Positions 39,882-49,132 of a stretch of 64,000 nucleotides of DNA are shown piece by piece. The position numbers and the translations under genes are program-made. Position 1 is the first letter of the stretch. Each line of letters begins with the position of its first letter. Under the pieces are notes generated by a model. The model was not told where the DNA came from. It saw only the letters and a program-made list of their open reading frames with translations, and did no database searches. Origin of the DNA: Acidimicrobiia bacterium (GTDB taxonomy: Bacteria > Actinomycetota > Acidimicrobiia > Acidimicrobiales > Poriferisodalaceae). Location of the stretch: the NCBI GenBank assembly GCA_022821985.1, contig JAJECP010000032.1, positions 1-64,000 of the forward strand, given 5' to 3'.

Positions 39882-41647
39882 CAGGCCGGCACCTCTTCTG
39901 CGTCGCGTTCGGCCGCGGCCCCCGTCCCGTTGAGCCCGTTGCCGTTGAGTTCAGCATCGAGCAAGGGGGTTCCCGAGGTGAGCTCCGGCAAGGCCGCAGC
40001 AGGGCCGAGCGGGGGCGGTGAGGGCAGCAGCCACTCGGGCGTCAGCCCATCCCACGGGTCGGCCTCGGTTTCGGCACCCTTGCGCATGGCCACGCTCACG
40101 AGCAGGTTCAGCACCACCAGCGCCACGCCTACCAGCACGATGACGACACCGACGGCACCGAGCGCCGACAGGCCTTCAGCGCCCGAATCGTCGACCTGAC
40201 TCGCATAGCGAGTAGTGAGCAGCGGCGCGCCATAGACGAATTGCGGCTGCTCGGTGAAGACGCCTGACAGCGTCGGACCCAGCCACGCCAGCAGGGCACC
40301 GCCGCCGATCGCCAGCAGGCTGGCGAACCCTGCAAGCTCTGACAGCCGCCGGCCCCAGATCTTGGGTGCCCACCAGTGCAGCGCAGCCAGTGCGCCGAGC
40401 AGCCCGGCGCCGTAGATGAGCAGGCTCTGCTGGCCGGTGACCCAGGTGGTGAATCGCAGCGGGGCGTTCCCATCGGTGCCGCGTCCTGCGATCTGCAGCC
40501 AGTCCACGCCGGCGCCGATCAGGCCCACCAGTGCGGCCACGGCGATGAGCGTTCCTGCGCCGAACGCAGCAACTACCGCCGTATTGGGCCGCGTCAGTGA
40601 CACTGCGCCGCTGCGAGGCCGCGGCCGGTTGCGGCTCTGCCACAGCGTGAAGCCGAGCAGCGCCAGCAGGCCCGAGACTCCTGCGAGGGCGCCCGCATAC
40701 AGGCCGACCAGCACGATGCCCTCGAGGCCGTCGACGATATCGGTGCCCTCGTTGGTGATGCCGAAATTGGCCCACGCACCGAAGCCGAAGAGCCCGACAA
40801 GTCCCATCGTGAAGTAGAGCGCCAGCGGCTCGAAGACCCAGCGGCGGGCGGCGGCCAGCATGATCTCAGCGACCACGCCGAGCACCGGCACGACATAGAT
40901 GAACAGCTGCGGCGTGCGGTACATCCAATCGATGCGCGACCAGATGCCGTAGTTGCCGCCGAGAAAACGGGGGCCGTAGCGATGTTCGATATAGAGAATG
41001 ACGATCTGGCCGAGCACCACGCCGAGGCTCACCACGAGCATCGACGCCGTGACGAGCGCCGACCAGGCGAACGGCGGGGTGCGGTCCATGTACATGCCCG
41101 GCGCACGCATGGTGAGCGTGGTGACGGCAACACAGATCGCTCCGGTAAGCAGCGAGATCACGAGCCCTGCAAGCGCCAGCAGGTGCAGATCCACCCCATC
41201 CGAGAAACCGCCGCCGGGACCGCCGTTGGCGATGTACGCCCCGACGAGCACACCTGCCGACACCAGCCAGCCCCAGAACGACAGGGCCGCCGCCCGCCCG
41301 AAGGCGACGTTCGGCGCTCCTACCTGCAGCGGGACCACATAGATGGCGATGCCCAGGAACAGCGGGATGAGCATGCCGAATACCAGGGCGTCGCGGGTGA
41401 ATGTGAAGACCTGCACAAACGAGTCGGCGTTCAGGACGGTGTGGTCGCTCGACGAGGCCAGGTCGAAGCGCACGAGCAGATCTGCGACCGCGCCGGCTAG
41501 GGCGAACAGCAAGGAGCAGGCGATGAACAGCCGGCCGATGCGCTTGTGGTCGGCGGTGTTGAGCCAGCCGAACGCCGTCGGGTCTTCTGCCGGGACGGCC
41601 CCGGCAGATCCCCCCGAATGCGTCGCTTCGGTAGTGGCGTCGGTCAT
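39881..41647 (-). CDS. Heme-copper oxidase subunit I-like protein lacking all metal ligands
   Basis: The 588-residue product aligns along its length with CtaD here: DHKRIGRLFIACSLLFALAG, YVVPLQVGAPNVAFGRAAAL and LHWWAPKIWG have clear counterparts. Every ligand position is changed. FTMH is FTFT (about residue 83), HPEVY is TPQLF (245-249), AHH is ANF (293-295) and HFH is QQS (406-408). It cannot hold the usual hemes or CuB, yet it is a full-length, in-frame, twelve-helix protein with normal codon use. The tail PWDGLTPEWLLPSPPP also mirrors CtaD. ATG 41647 is used; the frame is open to 41701. Confidence 0.85.
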   Translation of the reverse strand: MTDATTEATHSGGSAGAVPAEDPTAFGWLNTADHKRIGRLFIACSLLFALAGAVADLLVRFDLASSSDHTVLNADSFVQVFTFTRDALVFGMLIPLFLGIAIYVVPLQVGAPNVAFGRAAALSFWGWLVSAGVLVGAYIANGGPGGGFSDGVDLHLLALAGLVISLLTGAICVAVTTLTMRAPGMYMDRTPPFAWSALVTASMLVVSLGVVLGQIVILYIEHRYGPRFLGGNYGIWSRIDWMYRTPQLFIYVVPVLGVVAEIMLAAARRWVFEPLALYFTMGLVGLFGFGAWANFGITNEGTDIVDGLEGIVLVGLYAGALAGVSGLLALLGFTLWQSRNRPRPRSGAVSLTRPNTAVVAAFGAGTLIAVAALVGLIGAGVDWLQIAGRGTDGNAPLRFTTWVTGQQSLLIYGAGLLGALAALHWWAPKIWGRRLSELAGFASLLAIGGGALLAWLGPTLSGVFTEQPQFVYGAPLLTTRYASQVDDSGAEGLSALGAVGVVIVLVGVALVVLNLLVSVAMRKGAETEADPWDGLTPEWLLPSPPPLGPAAALPELTSGTPLLDAELNGNGLNGTGAAAERDAEEVPA

Positions 41648-41758
41648 GCGGCGAAGTGATTCCCGGACTCGGCTGGCAGCGCCGCTTTGGGGCGACGCCA
41701 ACGGGGCACTCTAGCGACCCGCGGCCCCCTCAACCAGATTGTTCGCAGTACGGCTTCA

Positions 41759-42658
41759 TCACCAGCTGAGCCGAACGACCACGTCGACAGCCATCGCCGC
41801 GAACAGCAGCCCCAAGTACGCGATCGAGGTGTGGAACACACGCATCGCGGTCTGGGGTGTCAGCGCACGCCACAGCGTCACGAGTTGCCATCCAAAGGCA
41901 GCGCCGCCGGCCAATGCGACTGCCCAGTACAGGCCTCCGGCACCGGCGACCACGGCAAACCACAGCGACAGCGCGATCACCGCGAGGGTGTGCAGCGTCA
42001 TCTGGATCAGCACCGAGCGCTCACTGGCCACCGACGGCAGCATCGGCACCTCGGCGGTGTCGTAGTCGTCGGCATAGCGGATGGCCAGCGCCCAGAAATG
42101 CGGCGGAGTCCAGAAGAAGACGATCGCGAACGCAATCCAGGCCTCGAGCGACAGCGTGCCGGTCACGGCCGCCCAGCCGACGAGCACCGGCGCGGCACCC
42201 GCCGCACCGCCGATGACGATGTTCTGGGCCGACGACCGCTTCAGCCACAGCGTGTACACGAACACGTAGAACAGGCACGCAGCCAGCGCGAGCAGGGCTG
42301 CGAGCAGATTGGCGCCCCACCACAGAATCCCGAACGCTGCCGCTTCGAGCACCACGCCGTAGATCAACGCAGCGCGCGGTGTCACCGTGCCGACCACCAG
42401 TGGGCGGTGGGCCGTGCGAGCCATCGTCGCGTCGATGTCGCGATCGATGTACATGTTGAAGGTGTTGGCGCCGGCCGCCGACAGCGTGCCGCCGACCACG
42501 GTGAACAGCATCAGCGCGAGCGAGGGCACGCCACGTTCAGCCACGAACATCGGCGGCACCGTCGTCACCAGCAGCAGCTCGATGATGCGCGGCTTGGTGA
42601 GCGCGACGTATCCCCGCAATGTTGATCCACGCAGTGTTGGGCGCAGCGCCGCCAGCAT
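41759..42658 (-). CDS. ctaB: Protoheme IX farnesyltransferase (heme O synthase)
   Basis: The 299-residue UbiA-family prenyltransferase makes heme O from heme B for the oxidase. It has the first Asp-rich motif NTFNMYIDRDIDATMART and second YADDYDTAEVPMLPSV, with about nine TM helices. ATG 42658 gives the normal length. The frame stays open far upstream but that part is antisense to ctaA. It lies 111 bases before the degenerate subunit I gene and is divergent from ctaA. Confidence 0.93.
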   Translation of the reverse strand: MLAALRPTLRGSTLRGYVALTKPRIIELLLVTTVPPMFVAERGVPSLALMLFTVVGGTLSAAGANTFNMYIDRDIDATMARTAHRPLVVGTVTPRAALIYGVVLEAAAFGILWWGANLLAALLALAACLFYVFVYTLWLKRSSAQNIVIGGAAGAAPVLVGWAAVTGTLSLEAWIAFAIVFFWTPPHFWALAIRYADDYDTAEVPMLPSVASERSVLIQMTLHTLAVIALSLWFAVVAGAGGLYWAVALAGGAAFGWQLVTLWRALTPQTAMRVFHTSIAYLGLLFAAMAVDVVVRLSW

Positions 42659-42694
42659 TGCTGTGAGGCTACGAGTCGCCCCTAACGTTTCAGC

Positions 42695-43690
42695 GTGAAT
42701 TTGCCGGACCCGTCGCCGCCGCAAGGGCGCAGGCGGTACGTCACCCCCGAGCGCTTCGCCGTGATCACGCGCTGGGCCCTGTGGTCGCTCGTGGCGATCG
42801 TCATTACTGGCTCGCTCGTGCGGCTCACCGGCAGCGGCCTGGGATGCAGCGACTGGCCGACCTGCGAACCCGGCGAGTTCGTGCCCGCGGCCGACTTTCA
42901 CGGCTGGGTGGAATTCGGCAACCGCATCGTGACCGGCCTGGTGTCGGCGGCTGTCGTTGTGGCGGTCGCGGCGTCGTGGTGGCGGCGACCACGCCGGAGC
43001 GACTTGGTGTGGTGGTCGCTGGGCCTGGTGGCCGGCGTGGTCTTCCAGATCGTTCTCGGTGCTGTGACCGTGCTGACTCACCTGTCCCCGCCGATCGTGA
43101 TGTCGCACTTCCTGGCGTCGCAGGTGCTGGTGTCGGCTGCGGTGGTCTTGCAGCATCGAGCATCTGGCGGGCAGCCGCCTGGCAGCATCGGCACGGTCCG
43201 GCTGCCGACCCAGGTCCGGACGCTCGCATGGCTGGCTGCAGCGCTCACGGCCGGGGCCCTGTGGACTGGGACGGTGGTGACCGGCACCGGGCCCCACGGC
43301 GGTGACGAGCATGTCGAGCGCCTGCAGTACGCCCTGCCGTCGGTGGCCCGCATTCACGGCATCACCGTGGCAGTCCTGGCTGCGGCCACCTTGCTGCTCG
43401 CCTTGCGGGTGCGACGACTGGCCGCGACAACGGGGGGCGAGACAGCGACCGAGCTTGGCCGGCGCGTTCGGATCGTGATCGGCGTGATGGCCGTGCAAGC
43501 GGCGATCGGGTACGTGCAGTACTTCAATGAGCTGCCCGTACTGCTCGTGGCACTGCATGTCGTCGGCGCCACGCTGCTCACGATCACGATGACCCGCTTG
43601 GTGCTTGCAGCAGAGACGCGACGGCACGCCTCAGCGGAGACTGGCGTTGCCGAATCGGTTGGCATCGCGGGCCGCGGCTTCGCAGAATGA
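42695..43690 (+). CDS. ctaA: Heme A synthase
   Basis: The 331-residue eight-TM protein converts heme O to heme [22 protein letters not shown] is the conserved first loop with the cysteine pair. Heme-ligand histidines lie in [30 protein letters not shown] and [11 protein letters not shown]. It starts at GTG 42695, 36 bases from the divergent ctaB start, so both probably share a control region. Confidence 0.93.
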   Translation: MNLPDPSPPQGRRRYVTPERFAVITRWALWSLVAIVITGSLVRLTGSGLGCSDWPTCEPGEFVPAADFHGWVEFGNRIVTGLVSAAVVVAVAASWWRRPRRSDLVWWSLGLVAGVVFQIVLGAVTVLTHLSPPIVMSHFLASQVLVSAAVVLQHRASGGQPPGSIGTVRLPTQVRTLAWLAAALTAGALWTGTVVTGTGPHGGDEHVERLQYALPSVARIHGITVAVLAAATLLLALRVRRLAATTGGETATELGRRVRIVIGVMAVQAAIGYVQYFNELPVLLVALHVVGATLLTITMTRLVLAAETRRHASAETGVAESVGIAGRGFAE

Positions 43691-43694
43691 ACCC

Positions 43695-44003
43695 GTGAGC
43701 CCGACCGCTCCAGCCGTTGCCGACCCCGAAGTTGTCCGCGATCCGACCAGCGAAGACGAGCACAGCACTGACGTGCCGTGGGTGGTGCTGGTCTGGAACG
43801 ACCCGATCAACCTGATGAGCTACGTCGTGTACGTGTTCCAGAAGCTGTTCGGCTACAGCGAGGCCAAGGCCACCGAGCTGATGCTGGACGTGCACAACAA
43901 GGGTCGCGCCGCAGTTGCATGGGGCTCATGTGAGAAGGCCGAGCTGGATGTCTTCAGGCTCCACGAGTACGGCCTCTGGGCCACGATGCAGAAGGACAAC
44001 TGA
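43695..44003 (+). CDS. clpS: ClpS-type ATP-dependent protease adaptor
   Basis: The 102-residue protein has the ClpS core: [20 protein letters not shown], which delivers substrates to ClpA/ClpC, and the [22 protein letters not shown] segment. N-end-rule recognition uses the ND and HNKG elements. GTG 43695 is 4 bases after ctaA. It is followed by a DUF2017 gene, the usual actinobacterial pairing. Confidence 0.93.
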   Translation: MSPTAPAVADPEVVRDPTSEDEHSTDVPWVVLVWNDPINLMSYVVYVFQKLFGYSEAKATELMLDVHNKGRAAVAWGSCEKAELDVFRLHEYGLWATMQKDN

Positions 44004-44059
44004 GCTGTGCCCGCGGCGCTGCATCGACGACGGAGCGGTGCTCTGACGGCGGGGGCCCT

Positions 44060-44548
44060 GTGAGCGGCACACGGTTCGGAGCTCGCGGCTCGCTGGTGAG
44101 CGTGCATCTCGCCGACTGGGAGCGGCGTCTGCTGGCCGAGATGGTGGGCGAGCTGCGGTCCAACCTGCTCGACCACACGCCTGCGCGCGACGGCGGCGAC
44201 GGGCTGGACCCCTCGTTGCGCCGCCTGTTCCCGCCCGCCTACCTGAGCGATCCCGACCGTGATGCCGAGTACCAGCGGTTGATGCGCGACGAGCTGCTGG
44301 CCGAGCGTCTCGACCATCTCGATCTGCTCGACAGCACGCTCGCTGCCGACCATCTCGACGACGAGCAGATCACCGCCTGGATGCAGGGCCTGAACGAGCT
44401 GCGCCTCGTGCTCGGCACCCAGCTCGACATCTCCGAGGAAGACGATCCCGCCGAGATCGATCCGCACGATCCCGCACAGCGGCCACGGCTGCGCTACCAC
44501 TACCTCGGCGGGCTGCTCGCAGAACTCATCGACGCCACCACCGCGTAG
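44060..44548 (+). CDS. DUF2017 family protein
   Basis: The 162-residue protein has LADWERRLLAEMVGELRSNL, LRRLFPPAYLSDPDRDAEYQ and GLNELRLVLGTQLDISEEDD, typical of the actinobacterial DUF2017 family that follows clpS. The function is unknown; the constant linkage suggests a role with the Clp system. The start is GTG. Confidence 0.85.
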   Translation: MSGTRFGARGSLVSVHLADWERRLLAEMVGELRSNLLDHTPARDGGDGLDPSLRRLFPPAYLSDPDRDAEYQRLMRDELLAERLDHLDLLDSTLAADHLDDEQITAWMQGLNELRLVLGTQLDISEEDDPAEIDPHDPAQRPRLRYHYLGGLLAELIDATTA

Positions 44549-44561
44549 CCTGAGATGCCCT

Positions 44562-44634
44562 GCCCCCATCGTCTAGCGGCCTAGGACACCGGCCTTTCAC
44601 GCCGGCGGCACGGGTTCAAATCCCGTTGGGGGTG
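44562..44634 (+). tRNA. tRNA-Glu (TTC)
   Basis: The gene has acceptor GCCCCCA/TGGGGGT, anticodon TTC at 44596-44598 in loop CTTTCAC, T loop TTCAAAT and discriminator G44634. CCA is not encoded. It lies 13 bases after the DUF2017 gene. Confidence 0.95.
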
Positions 44635-44693
44635 CTGCATCCCACAATGCTGAAATGCACCCGATACCCACCGGATCACCCGTCGGATCGGCC

Positions 44694-44711
44694 TCTCATG
44701 GGTTTCTCATG
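44694..44711 (+). promoter_or_regulatory. Direct repeats upstream of the response regulator (possible autoregulatory site)
   Basis: TCTCATG occurs at 44694-44700 and again at 44705-44711, one helical turn (11 bp) apart. OmpR/PhoB-class regulators bind such same-face direct repeats, and MprA-like regulators use TCTCA-type boxes. It lies 23 bases before the ATG, so binding could control its own gene. Confidence 0.45.
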
Positions 44712-44733
44712 ATCTGCATTCCAGAATGAGGTC

Positions 44734-45450
44734 ATGGGTGCTGATCGGCCAAACGGTGCCAGCCCTGCAGTAGCCGTCGTTGACGATGATCAGCGCATCC
44801 GAACGGCCTTGCGCCGTGCCTTGCAGCTCGAGGGCTATGACGTGCTCGAAGGCAGCGATGGCCTCGAGGGCGAGGCGCTGGCCGGCCGGGCAGACGTGAT
44901 GGTGCTTGACGCCACCATGCCGAACCTGGGCGGTTTCGAGTTGTGCCGTCGCCTGCGCGCCGCAGGGAGCCGCCTGCCGATCCTGCTGCTGACGGCCCGG
45001 GGCACCACAGCGGACCGGGTGGAAGGTCTCGATGCCGGCGCCGACGACTACTTGGCCAAGCCGTTCGCGCTCGACGAGCTGCTGGCTCGACTGCGGGCGC
45101 TGCTGCGCCGGAGCGCAGGGAGCTCGTCTCCCGAAGAAGGCGAGCGGCTCGAATGCGCTGGCATTGTGCTCGATACCGCCAGCTACGAGGTGACCTGCGC
45201 CGGTGAGCCCGTCACGCTGACGCACACCGAGCACCGGCTGCTGGAGCTGTTCCTGCGCAACCCCGGTCGTGTCCTGCATCGCGACGAGATCTACGACACG
45301 GTGTGGGGCTACGACGCGTCGCTGGCCTCGAATTCCCTGGAGGTCTACGTCGGCTACCTGCGGCGCAAGCTCGCAGCGGCAGCGGGCTCCGACGGTCACA
45401 GGCCGGTCCAGACGGTGCGCGGCGTGGGATATGTGTTGAGACCCACATGA
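44734..45450 (+). CDS. OmpR/PhoB-family response regulator
   Basis: The 238-residue regulator has an N-terminal receiver domain with the acidic pair DDD near 18-20, phospho-acceptor Asp in VMVLDATMP, Thr in LLLTARG and Lys in DDYLAKPF. A winged-helix DNA-binding domain follows, including HTEHRLLELFLRNPGRVL and VYVGYLRRKL with VRGVGYVLRP at the end. It resembles MprA/CseB-type regulators of envelope stress. Its stop overlaps the sensor kinase start as ATGA. Confidence 0.93.
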   Translation: MGADRPNGASPAVAVVDDDQRIRTALRRALQLEGYDVLEGSDGLEGEALAGRADVMVLDATMPNLGGFELCRRLRAAGSRLPILLLTARGTTADRVEGLDAGADDYLAKPFALDELLARLRALLRRSAGSSSPEEGERLECAGIVLDTASYEVTCAGEPVTLTHTEHRLLELFLRNPGRVLHRDEIYDTVWGYDASLASNSLEVYVGYLRRKLAAAAGSDGHRPVQTVRGVGYVLRPT

Positions 45451-46874
45451 GCTTTCGTACCCGACTGGGGCTGCTGGTGGCAGCCTCAGTTGCTGTCGCA
45501 GTGCTGGCGGTTTCGGGGGTCGCGCTCTGGATTGCCCGAGCCGAGGCCCGGTCGGCACTCGACCGCAAGCTTGACGACCGTGTCGTCGTGCTGGTCGCGA
45601 GCGGCGGACGCTTGCCCGAACACCGGGGCGTGCAGTTCTTCGGGCGATTCGTCCCCCGCGATGTGCTCGCGCAGATCGTGACCCCGAACGGAACCGTGGT
45701 GTACGCGTCTGACGAGGTGCTGCCGGTGGCCCGCGCGGACCTTGCCGTAGCCAATGGCCAGGCTCGCCGACATCGAAGCGACGTGTCCGCGGACGGTGTG
45801 CGCCTGCGAGTGCTGACCGTGCCGGTCGCGCCCGTCGGAGCGCTGATGGTCGCAAGCCCGCTTGACGAGGTGGACGCGAACGTAGCGGGCCTGCGCAATG
45901 CGCTGGCTGTTGTGGCCGTCATCGGCGTGGCGGGAGCCGGATTGCTGGGATTCTTCGTGGCGGGCCGCGCCATTCGGCCGGTTCGACGGCTCACCGATGC
46001 GGCACGAAATGTGGCGCAGACCCAAGACCTGGACCAGCCCATCGAGCTTGAGCGCGACGACGAACTGGGCGAGTTGGCACGCAGCTTCAACGCAATGCTG
46101 GAGGCCTTGGCGCTGTCGCGCGCCCAGCAGCATCGGTTGGTCACCGATGCGGGCCACGAACTGCGGACGCCCCTCACCAGCATCCGCACCAACATCGAAT
46201 TGCTGGCTCGCAGCGAGCACGTGGCAACGTCGACTGAGGGCGCGACGGAGTCTGAGGAAGCCAGCGACGGAGCAGTCGCTGCGCTCGACAGCGACGAGCG
46301 CCGTCAGATGCTCGACGATGTCCAGTTCGAGCTCGACCAGCTCACCGAGCTGGTGAACGAACTCGTCGAGCTAGCGACCGACCAGCGCTCCCAGGGCGAG
46401 CCGGAGCGAGTCGATCTGTCCGAGCTGGCTGCGTCGGTGGTAGGCCGACACCGACGCCGCACTGAGACGGAATTTGTGGCCGCGTTCGAGCCGTGCGAGA
46501 CGGTGGTGAATGCGGCGCTGGTCGAGCGAGCGATCGGCAACCTCGTCGACAACGCGGTGAAGTGGTCGCCGCCGGGCGAACCCATCGAGATCAGCGTTGC
46601 AGCAGTCGACCGGCAGGCTCACGTCCGGGTGCGCGATCGCGGACCCGGCATCCCCGCAGCCCTGCGTGAGACCGTCTTCGAGCGGTTCTACCGGGCCCCC
46701 GAAGCACGCGCTCAGCCCGGTTCCGGCCTCGGACTGTCCATCGTCGACTACGTAGCTCGCAGCCACAACGGCTCAGCGTCGGTCATCGACACCGACGGCC
46801 CCGGCACCACCGTCGAACTCCGGCTCCCCCTAGCGCCCGATGGTGAATCGCCCCCCACCAGGCAGCGCGACTAG
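45447..46874 (+). CDS. Sensor histidine kinase
   Basis: The 475-residue kinase has TM1 (LGLLVAASVAVAVLAVSGVA), an extracytoplasmic domain of about 120 residues, TM2 near 155-180, a HAMP linker (RAIRPVRRLTDAARNVAQTQ), and an H box with GHELRTPLTSIRTNIE. A catalytic domain follows with N box LVDNAVKW, G1 DRGPGIP, and G2 GSGLGLSIV. An acidic insertion (ATSTEGATESEEASDGAVAA) lies between the DHp helices. The pair with the upstream regulator suggests an envelope signal. It overlaps the convergent Nudix gene by four bases. Confidence 0.93.
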   Translation: MSFRTRLGLLVAASVAVAVLAVSGVALWIARAEARSALDRKLDDRVVVLVASGGRLPEHRGVQFFGRFVPRDVLAQIVTPNGTVVYASDEVLPVARADLAVANGQARRHRSDVSADGVRLRVLTVPVAPVGALMVASPLDEVDANVAGLRNALAVVAVIGVAGAGLLGFFVAGRAIRPVRRLTDAARNVAQTQDLDQPIELERDDELGELARSFNAMLEALALSRAQQHRLVTDAGHELRTPLTSIRTNIELLARSEHVATSTEGATESEEASDGAVAALDSDERRQMLDDVQFELDQLTELVNELVELATDQRSQGEPERVDLSELAASVVGRHRRRTETEFVAAFEPCETVVNAALVERAIGNLVDNAVKWSPPGEPIEISVAAVDRQAHVRVRDRGPGIPAALRETVFERFYRAPEARAQPGSGLGLSIVDYVARSHNGSASVIDTDGPGTTVELRLPLAPDGESPPTRQRD

Positions 46875-47410
46875 CCGGCGGCGGCGCTGCGGCGGCGCAG
46901 GTGTGGGATGGTGAGCGCGGCGCAGGCTTCGCGTTCTGTTTCGTAGCTCAGCGCCCGCACGGCGTCGGCGATGTCCCACCAGGCCACCTCGTCGACCTCG
47001 CTCGGGTCGCCCGCGAGCCGCTTGGGCACCTTCGTCGGGGCCATCGCGTAGAAGAGCACCAGCTTGGGCACCCCGCTGGCGATCAGGTAACTGACCGGGT
47101 ACGGCGCAGACGTGATCGCGCACCTCACGCCCGTCTCCTCGCGCACCTCACGCAGCGCGGCCTCCTCCCAGGACTCGCCCCGGTTGAGGTGGCCCTTGGG
47201 CAGTGACCAATCGTCGTAGCGCGGCCGGTGCACCACCAGCACGGCGCCGTCGTGGCACACCACGCCGCCCGCCGCCCGGTCCACAGGCGCATTGGAGTAG
47301 CGGCCCCGCTCGACGTGACGCCGGCGTGCCTTCACCGTGACCTGCGCGGCAGGAGCCTGCGCCGCCTGCTTGCGGCCCTTCTTTGACGGCTTCGCCCCAT
47401 CGGATGCCAC
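46871..47410 (-). CDS. Nudix hydrolase
   Basis: The 179-residue protein has a basic N-terminal extension and a Nudix box GHLNRGESWEEAALREVREE followed by TG. It matches Gx5Ex7REUxEExGU, the site that binds metal and cleaves nucleoside diphosphate-X bonds. WSLPKGH before the box and an Ala-rich tail resemble the Ap4A/MutT-like actinobacterial group. The substrate cannot be assigned. It is divergent from the LLM oxidoreductase. Confidence 0.9.
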   Translation of the reverse strand: MASDGAKPSKKGRKQAAQAPAAQVTVKARRRHVERGRYSNAPVDRAAGGVVCHDGAVLVVHRPRYDDWSLPKGHLNRGESWEEAALREVREETGVRCAITSAPYPVSYLIASGVPKLVLFYAMAPTKVPKRLAGDPSEVDEVAWWDIADAVRALSYETEREACAALTIPHLRRRSAAAG

Positions 47411-47486
47411 GGTTCGTGTCTAGCGTGTCCACGCCGGCCGGGATGTACATGTCCGGGGTCGGCCGGGTCGACAACGGGGGACAGAC

Positions 47487-48572
47487 ATGGACTTGGGGAT
47501 CTGCATCGCATCGCACATCGGCGATCTCGACTACGTCGAGCGAGCCGAGGAGCTCGGCTACACACACGCCTGGTTCGCGGACAGCCACATGCTGTGGTCG
47601 GACTGCTACGCCACCCTGGCGCTCGCCGCCGAGCGCACCAGCACCATCGGTCTCGGCACCGGCGTGTCGGTCTCGGGCACGCGGCCCGCTCCGGTCACCG
47701 CCGCGTCGATCGCCACGATCAACGCACTCGCGCCCGGACGGACCTTTCTCGGCATCGGCACCGGCAATACGGCGATGCGGATCATGGGACACAAGCCTCA
47801 GCGCATCGCCGAGTTCGACCAGTACCTGGCGGCGCTGCGACCGCTGCTGCGCGGCGAGGAAGCCATCCACCATTTCGGCGGCAGCGCGCAGCCGATACGT
47901 CACATCATGCCGGACGCCGGATTCGTCAACTTCGACGACGAGATCCCGCTGTACGTGTCGGGTTTCGGGCCGCGCTCGCTGGGGCTGGCGGGCCGCTACG
48001 GCGACGGCGCTGTGCTCTCGGTGCCGCCCGACGGCTCGGCCACGGCGCGTGTCTGGGAGTACATCAGCCAGGGTGCCGCGGCTGACGGCCGCAGCATCGA
48101 TCGCAGCCAGTACCTCATGTGTTCGCTCACCACGATCGTGATCCTCGACGACGGCGAGACGCTCGCCAGCCAGCGCGAGCGGGTCCATCACGAGGCGGGT
48201 GCCTTCGCGATGGCGTCGCTGCACTACTCCTACGACCAGTACCGGCAGTTCGGCAGGTCGCCGGGCGCCCGCCTGGAGGCGGTCTGGGACGAGTACTGCG
48301 CGATGCTCGACGACACTGACCCCGACCGCATCCACCAGCGCATCCACGCAGGCCACAACTGCTGGGTGCTGCCCGAAGAGGCTCGATTCCTCAACGACGA
48401 ACTCATCGACGCCACCTGCATCGTGGGCACCGCTGACCAAGTCACTGAACGGCTGGCGGACCTGGGCGAACGGGGGCTCGACCAGATCATGATCCTGCCC
48501 AACTTCGATCCCCGCTACGAGGTGCTGGAACGCGTCGGCCGCGAGATCATTCCTCGATTGGCGGCCGGCTGA
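47487..48572 (+). CDS. LLM-class (luciferase-like) F420- or flavin-dependent oxidoreductase
   Basis: The 361-residue TIM-barrel protein begins [20 protein letters not shown] and has [42 protein letters not shown] and [20 protein letters not shown], all typical of the bacterial luciferase-like superfamily. Actinobacterial members usually use cofactor F420. The C-terminal [15 protein letters not shown] is also a family mark. The substrate is unknown. It is monocistronic between a divergent Nudix gene and rpmB. Confidence 0.9.
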   Translation: MDLGICIASHIGDLDYVERAEELGYTHAWFADSHMLWSDCYATLALAAERTSTIGLGTGVSVSGTRPAPVTAASIATINALAPGRTFLGIGTGNTAMRIMGHKPQRIAEFDQYLAALRPLLRGEEAIHHFGGSAQPIRHIMPDAGFVNFDDEIPLYVSGFGPRSLGLAGRYGDGAVLSVPPDGSATARVWEYISQGAAADGRSIDRSQYLMCSLTTIVILDDGETLASQRERVHHEAGAFAMASLHYSYDQYRQFGRSPGARLEAVWDEYCAMLDDTDPDRIHQRIHAGHNCWVLPEEARFLNDELIDATCIVGTADQVTERLADLGERGLDQIMILPNFDPRYEVLERVGREIIPRLAAG

Positions 48573-48643
48573 GTGGGTCAGTACGAGCCAGCTCGGTAGC
48601 CTTGTGCGCCGCTGCCAAGCCCACCCGCAGGGAGCTGCTTCGA

Positions 48644-48880
48644 ATGAGCAACATCTGCCAAGTCACCGGCCGTCGGCCGCATTCGGGCTTCAACGTGTCC
48701 CACTCGCATCGGCGGACGAAGCGCTGGTTCAAGCCGAACATCCAACGCAAGCGGTTCTGGGTGCCCAACGAGGGGCGCTGGGTCACGCTGACCGTCAGCG
48801 CGAAGGGCATCAAGACGATCAACAAGCGCGGCATCGAGTCGGTGGTGGCTGATCTGCGCCGTCGTGGGGAGAAGGTCTGA
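48644..48880 (+). CDS. rpmB: 50S ribosomal protein L28
   Basis: The 78-residue protein has the L28 signature [20 protein letters not shown]. Only one cysteine is present, so it cannot form the zinc-ribbon type. ATG 48644 is preceded by GGGAGCTGCTTCGA. Its stop overlaps the L33 start (TGATG). Confidence 0.95.
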   Translation: MSNICQVTGRRPHSGFNVSHSHRRTKRWFKPNIQRKRFWVPNEGRWVTLTVSAKGIKTINKRGIESVVADLRRRGEKV

Positions 48881-49044
48881 TGCCCAAGAGCGACAAGCGG
48901 CCGATCATCAAGCTCAAGTCCACCGAGGGCACGGGCTACACGTACACGACTCGCAAGAACAAGACGAACACCCGCGACCGGATCGAGCTCCGCAAGTACG
49001 ACCCGGTGCTGCGACGCCACGTCATCTTCAAAGAAGAACGCTGA
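48880..49044 (+). CDS. rpmG: 50S ribosomal protein L33
   Basis: The 54-residue protein begins [20 protein letters not shown] and reads through [20 protein letters not shown]. It is a normal-length L33 with no cysteines, so it is the zinc-independent form. It is translationally coupled to rpmB. Confidence 0.95.
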   Translation: MPKSDKRPIIKLKSTEGTGYTYTTRKNKTNTRDRIELRKYDPVLRRHVIFKEER

Positions 49045-49132
49045 TCGGCCCAAGGCTTGCTGACGGCGCTCACCGCACGACAATGCGCCGATTGATTGCG
49101 CGCACCGTCAACCGGGGCGCCAAGCCACCGCA

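Noticed and set aside
42659..43627. Long N-terminal extension of ctaB
   Set aside because: It is antisense to ctaA and low in recognisable sequence; the family length is reached from ATG 42658.
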